Below are positions 9,473-13,052 of a stretch of DNA of 13,052 nt, in pieces. The notes under the pieces are model-generated. The model was not told where the DNA came from. It saw nothing but the letters and a program-made list of their open reading frames with translations, and did not search any database. How positions within the stretch are numbered: position 1 is the stretch's first letter; every line of letters starts with the position of its first letter. Source of the stretch: Gryganskiella cystojenkinii (lineage: Eukaryota; Mortierellomycota; Mortierellomycetes; Mortierellales; Mortierellaceae); the NCBI GenBank assembly GCA_015852425.1, contig JAAAIG010000429.1, positions 9,264 through 22,315 on the forward strand. Direction: 5' to 3'. Made by a program: the position numbers and the translations under genes.

Positions 9473-10063
9473 ATGAGACTCATCACACACAACATGCTCC
9501 AGTGCCATGTCAAGGGATGCAACGCCAACAACTTCCCCCTTCAGCTCCAAGAAGTCGTTCTCGAACAAGAAGAGGCCGAGTTGAACGAGGATTTTTTGAG
9601 AAACATGCTCGGAAAGATTGAATACGAGGCCCTCGTTGCCACTTGCTTGAAGGTGAAGAGTTGGAACGGATTGCCTACTTGAAAGATAGTAAGCTATCGC
9701 GAAGAAAAGAGATCCATTGAACTAAAACGCATTCCTGATCTTGCCTGTTTCGCCTATCAGCTCGATATCAACGATCTCCCGGCAACAATGCCCGCCGACG
9801 CTGCATACAACGATGAATTCCTCCAGATCCTTCACCGTGTTATTCTCGAGGTACATGACACTTTGGATCGAGGAAGCTATTGGAAAGTGGACAGATTTCT
9901 TGCGCATGATTGGAACCAACGCAATTAACGCGCCTTTTTATTTTATCCTCTATGCTAATAGACTCACATCCGATCCGGAAAGATGGTCTGCCCAAACTGC
10001 CAACATATCTATGTCATCCGTGATGGTATCCCCAACATGCTCTTGGCTGAGCACGAGGTCTAA
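9473..10063 (+). CDS. TRM112: Multifunctional methyltransferase activator Trm112
   Basis: Trm112 is a small zinc-binding protein that stabilises and activates several methyltransferases (in yeast Trm11, Trm9, Bud23 and Mtq2), acting in tRNA, rRNA and release-factor methylation. Exons are 9473-9652, 9761-9850 and 9962-10063, both introns in phase 0, giving 123 residues, a normal family length. The start MRLITHNMLQC is typical. The zinc ligands are C11, C16, C100 and C103 (CHVKGC and MVCPNC). The central helical insert spans about residues 25-85, and the C-terminal IRDGIPNMLLAEHEV carries the conserved IPNMLL partner-binding strand. The first intron uses a GTGAAG donor; without splicing the frame stops at once. 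Divergent placement next to TRM11 strongly supports the naming of both genes. Confidence 0.95.
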
Positions 10064-10123
10064 AGAGCAACTGGACCTTTTTTGTACAATTTCGACGCCT
10101 TTTACCCTTTTCGATAACACCTC

Positions 10124-10129
10124 ATTAAA
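10124..10129 (+). terminator. ATTAAA polyadenylation signal of TRM112
   Basis: ATTAAA, the common variant of AATAAA, lies 60 nt after the TRM112 stop, in an A-rich context. Confidence 0.4.
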
Positions 10130-10656
10130 AAAGAACCTCAACAACCGAAAAACGGCTTCATTGCAAGAGCTCACGGAAAACTCGGGACAAGGAAAAGGCG
10201 GGATTGCTATTTGTGCCAGGAAAGAAAATATCAAGATTTATTTTGAAACATGTCAGCGGTACGTTATGATCATGAGTATGAGAGGAAGAGGAGAGAGGGG
10301 GGGGGGGGAAAATGAACTATGAATGGGCAGCGACTCAAGGAGCCTGCTCTTCGCTCGTGAAGGCTCTTGTCTTTGTTCTGAGATGGGCCTAAGAGAAAAA
10401 AAGCTTTGTAAAATGAGAAACGCGTTGAAAAGGGGAAAAAAAAAGAAAGGAGAGAACTATTATGGGTACAGACAGACTATGATACGATTTTTTTCTCTCT
10501 ACTAAGAGAGTATAAGAACAATGGTTGTGGTGGTAGTATAACGACGATGGATTTTTTTTTTTGGAATTTGAGAGGCGGGATTGTGAAAAGAACGGACGGT
10601 TATCACGAAGGAAAAACAGAGAAAAGTATGAAGGAGAAATGGAACTGCAGGAACAT
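10130..10656. other. Convergent 3' intergenic region of TRM112 and the FYR gene
   Basis: About 530 bp between two converging genes, without a supported coding region. It contains a run of 12 G at 10297-10308, many A runs, and AATAAA on the minus strand (plus-strand TTTATT at 10237-10242), which may end the FYR-gene transcript about 415 nt after its stop. Confidence 0.45.
10297..10308 (+). repeat. G12 homopolymer
   Basis: Twelve consecutive G follow a GA-rich stretch. It is the longest G run in the window, and length errors or polymorphism are likely here. Confidence 0.85.
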
Positions 10657-13022
10657 TCAAGGCTCGTGAACAGAGCTGTCATGAGGGCGTTGAGTATTGT
10701 GAGGGTCATGATGATGATGATGGTGATGGTGGTGAGAAAGGTGAGGATGATGCTGAAGGTGTGATTGATGATGGAGCTGCAGGTTCTTATGGCTCGGACT
10801 CAGCAAAGGGACACGCTGCGGCTCCATGTATATTTGATCTTGACGGTCACTGGTATGATCGTGATCGTGTGAGTGGCCGCGAGAGGCATCGAGACGAGAC
10901 GATGACGAGGACGATTCCTGTTTCACGTCCATCCAATGTTCGCCGCCGCTATGATGATAGTACTGATCGTCCCTCTCGTCATTGTCGTCCTCCTCCAGGT
11001 GGCGTCTCTCATCGTACTCCTCTATGTCATCTCGTTGACGGTGTTGTTGTGGTCGTTGTTGTTGCTGTTGTTGATGTGACTGGTGGTGTTGAAGATGAAC
11101 CTGCGGCACTGGCGGCACTGGCGGGATCAATGACGGGTCTGTGAGCGGCACTGGTGGTGGTGCCAGATTATTCGTCTTGCGTTTCGTGTACTTGCGTGGT
11201 TGGTAAGGTTTTGACGACATAGAAAAGTGATCCCTGCTGTTACTCTTGGCTCGACGATTCTCTTCTTCTTGCATAGTCGACACGAGGACCTCGTGATTGC
11301 TGGCATAGAGACTGTTGTTGATCTTCTTTTTTCTTCCGGGTGATTTACTGCCTGCGCCGACACCGACCGATCCTGTATGCGAAGACGAATCTGCATTGTC
11401 ATCATCATCCTCGACGATCCACTTCAGAGGCATGTACCGCCGGCACCGATGAGCATTCGGCATCTCCTGAATATACTTGATCACACCCAGGTTCGTCAGA
11501 CCATACATGTCAGGTCCCGAGGCATGGGTCTTGGCGTTAAATCCCAGTTCCATGAGCCCCTTGAGGGCCAACTCCCAGGCTCCACTAGAAGACGAGTGTC
11601 GAAAGACCTTCTCGGGCATATCTTCCAATGTGATTTGAAACTATAATTTGGTGGTGTTGAAAGAACAACAAAAGGCGGCCAAGAATATAGTCAGCATAGC
11701 CGTTTTTTTCGATCATCAGCAGTAACATCAGTGTCAGCAAAACCCTTCCTTAACGAAGAAAAGAAGAGCAGAAAATGTGAGATGAAGAGAAAGGAGAGAG
11801 AAAAAATAGGAGAGGGAAAGGATAGTAAGCGTACAATGGGCTGTTCTCCGCCGTCGAGGATTTCGCTGATGAAGTAAGTCTTCTTGGACGTGTCCGAGAG
11901 CGACGTGTATTGTTTTTTGCTGCGGAATCCCACCGGGAAGATGTACCGGTGGTTATGATATCCGCGTCCTTGCCAGACGATCCGTCCTAAAATAAACCGC
12001 GACCACACACCCCATGCGTCGCGCAAAAAAAGAGTTTTTTTTTTTCATTAGAGAAAAACATGTGTTGCATGTATGTTGTTTGCGTGTGAGTGAGTGCCGT
12101 GTGCAGTGCGCCGTGGATATTCTTCTTCCTCTTTCCCTAACGATCTTTTGATGCCAAGCCCAACTCAAAATAATTTTGTCCGATTCTCCCACAGTCCTCC
12201 CTCTTTTCAAGAAAACGCCTATTCCCCAGAACCAAGACCTATTTATAAAACGAAAAAGAAAAGAAAATTCACAAGAAAAGTGGTTACACTGCATACCCAT
12301 GTTCTCAATGATGACCTCATTCGTTCCTTTGCCAACGACAATAGGGTAGCTGAGCGAACCATCAGGATTAGTCTTGAGAGGGACGACTGCGCGAGGTCGA
12401 CCGCGATCGGCCCGTTTCTATTATGAACAAAGAGTTGATCTAACGCATGAGTGAAGGTTTTTTTTGTTGGTTCTTTGAATAGACTCCTTGACCCTTTCTC
12501 GACCCCCCCTCGTCATGTAGCTGCAGAGCGCGCTTTTGCGTTTGTCTCTCTCATATCAGCCCAGTTGCCCATGCACCCGCATTCCGCATAATAATAACCA
12601 CCATCCTTTCATTCCTCTCGTTCTCCTCTCTCCCTGCAGCTTAACCGATACCAAGTATTGATATTAATTTTGTGAGGTATTTCTTATTGAGGCTTCTTGT
12701 TAACAACTTGCCGTTGCTCGCCGTGTCTGTTTTGGTGGTGCCTCGCCCTCCGCTCTCTCCTGTTTCATGTTGGACGAACCATTGCCGTTGCTATTGTTGT
12801 TATTGTTGTTGTTACTTGTGTTGCTGGCATTAGCAGTACTGATGGCTGTCGCAGAGCCGCCACTGATCTGAGGCGGTTGTCGAGGATTGTATTGCTGTGC
12901 ATAGTTTCCATTGCGGTGGTTTGATCCTTGACTAGCTTGAGCCCCTTGACTTTCTCCTCCAGCTCCGTTGCGCCCTGTGTCCGTGTGGTTGGTGTTGCCA
13001 TTGTATCCAGTCAGGCTTTTGT
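10657..13022 (-). CDS. FYRN-FYRC domain protein, TBRG1-like (5' end outside window)
   Basis: Minus-strand exons are 13022-12712, 12417-12297, 11986-11835 and 11640-10657, giving 521 visible residues; at least one upstream exon is missing. FYRN and FYRC domains form one folded module found in trithorax/MLL proteins and in TBRG1, all nuclear. Visible order: an Asn/Gly/Gln-rich disordered part (1-85, with six consecutive Asn), a basic patch around QTRRATKRADRGRPRA (about 97-112), a strand-rich linker ending at G144, FYRN (about 144-190, YIFPVGFRSKKQYTSL), FYRC (195 to about 275, FQITLEDMPEKVF then SGAWELALKGL), then a long low-complexity tail. The tail has an acidic patch, a KSPGRKKK nuclear-signal-like element, a Q6 run, acidic and Ser-rich stretches and nine consecutive His. 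The lack of PHD or SET domains points to the TBRG1-like class, not MLL. A chromatin or transcription role is inferred from the family. One intron appears to be GC-AG. Confidence 0.85.
10708..10734 (-). repeat. Trinucleotide tract encoding nine histidines
   Basis: Plus-strand ATG/GTG triplets are read on the minus strand as nine consecutive His codons (CAT and CAC mixed) near the C-terminus of the FYR-domain protein. The mixing of synonymous codons suggests that the run has been kept as protein and is not a recent pure-repeat expansion. Confidence 0.8.
12418..12711 (-). other. Probable GC-AG intron in the FYR-domain gene
   Basis: On the minus strand the upstream exon ends in ACG followed by GCAAGT, the usual form of a GC donor, and the acceptor is TAATAG. 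The phase is 0 at both ends and joins QTRRAT to KRADRGRP. The nearby GT dinucleotides (in GTTGTT and GTTAAC) give phase 1 and do not fit the next exon, and a TAA stop follows directly. Confidence 0.6.
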
Positions 13023-13052
13023 CTAATTTCAGAGTGGATAGAGAAAAAAAAA
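13023..13052 (-). other. 3' end of an upstream intron of the FYR-domain gene
   Basis: On the minus strand the window begins with a T9 run, pyrimidines, a CTGAAAT branch-like sequence and ATTAG, which is a good 3' splice site. The next exon needs one base from before it to complete its first codon, so the true start of the gene lies outside the window. Confidence 0.6.

Noticed and set aside
12765..13001. A 78-codon minus-strand frame starting MATPTTRTQG
   Set aside because: It overlaps the Asn-rich exon of the FYR-domain gene in another frame. Only the Asn-rich frame splices in phase to the conserved exons, although the alternative reading looks tidy.

Overview
The window is a nuclear segment from an intron-rich, moderately compact filamentous fungus. 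Genes carry several short introns (about 50-310 nt, mostly 80-130) with GT..AG ends and CTNA-type branch sequences, and there are no bacterial-style operons. The protein sequences and the presence of a metazoan-like FYRN/FYRC protein suggest an early-diverging lineage such as Mucoromycota (Mortierella-like). That placement is an inference; no search was run.

Layout from left to right. (1) Minus strand: the 5' two-thirds of SDH2, the mitochondrial succinate dehydrogenase iron-sulfur subunit, cut by the window start. (2) About 1.6 kb between SDH2 and the next intact gene. It holds a spliced-looking 5' leader and what reads as a decayed plus-strand gene with frame breaks. (3) Plus strand: a complete four-exon gene for a stand-alone YbaK/ProX-type aminoacyl-tRNA deacylase-like protein. 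(4) About 1.45 kb of AT-rich intergenic DNA ending in a TATA-box promoter with Gcn4-like half sites. (5) Plus strand: a complete two-exon DAHP synthase gene (ARO3/ARO4 family), the entry step of aromatic amino acid synthesis. (6) Minus strand: TRM11, the catalytic subunit of the tRNA m2G10 methyltransferase, spread over at least eight exons. (7) Plus strand, head to head with TRM11 across 269 bp: TRM112, the zinc-binding activator that Trm11 needs. (8) Minus strand: the 3' part of a TBRG1-like FYRN-FYRC chromatin-type protein with an asparagine-rich N-terminal part and a histidine/glutamine-rich tail. Its 5' end is beyond the window.

The main point of interest is the divergent TRM11/TRM112 pair: both subunits of one enzyme sit on a shared short promoter region. 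The deacylase-like gene and this pair also put several tRNA quality or modification functions within 7 kb, with the amino acid synthesis gene between them. Secondary points are a probable GC-AG intron, a candidate 18-nt micro-exon in TRM11, a gene relic, and short repeated promoter motifs. All exon boundaries were assigned by hand from splice signals, reading phase and family conservation, not from transcripts.
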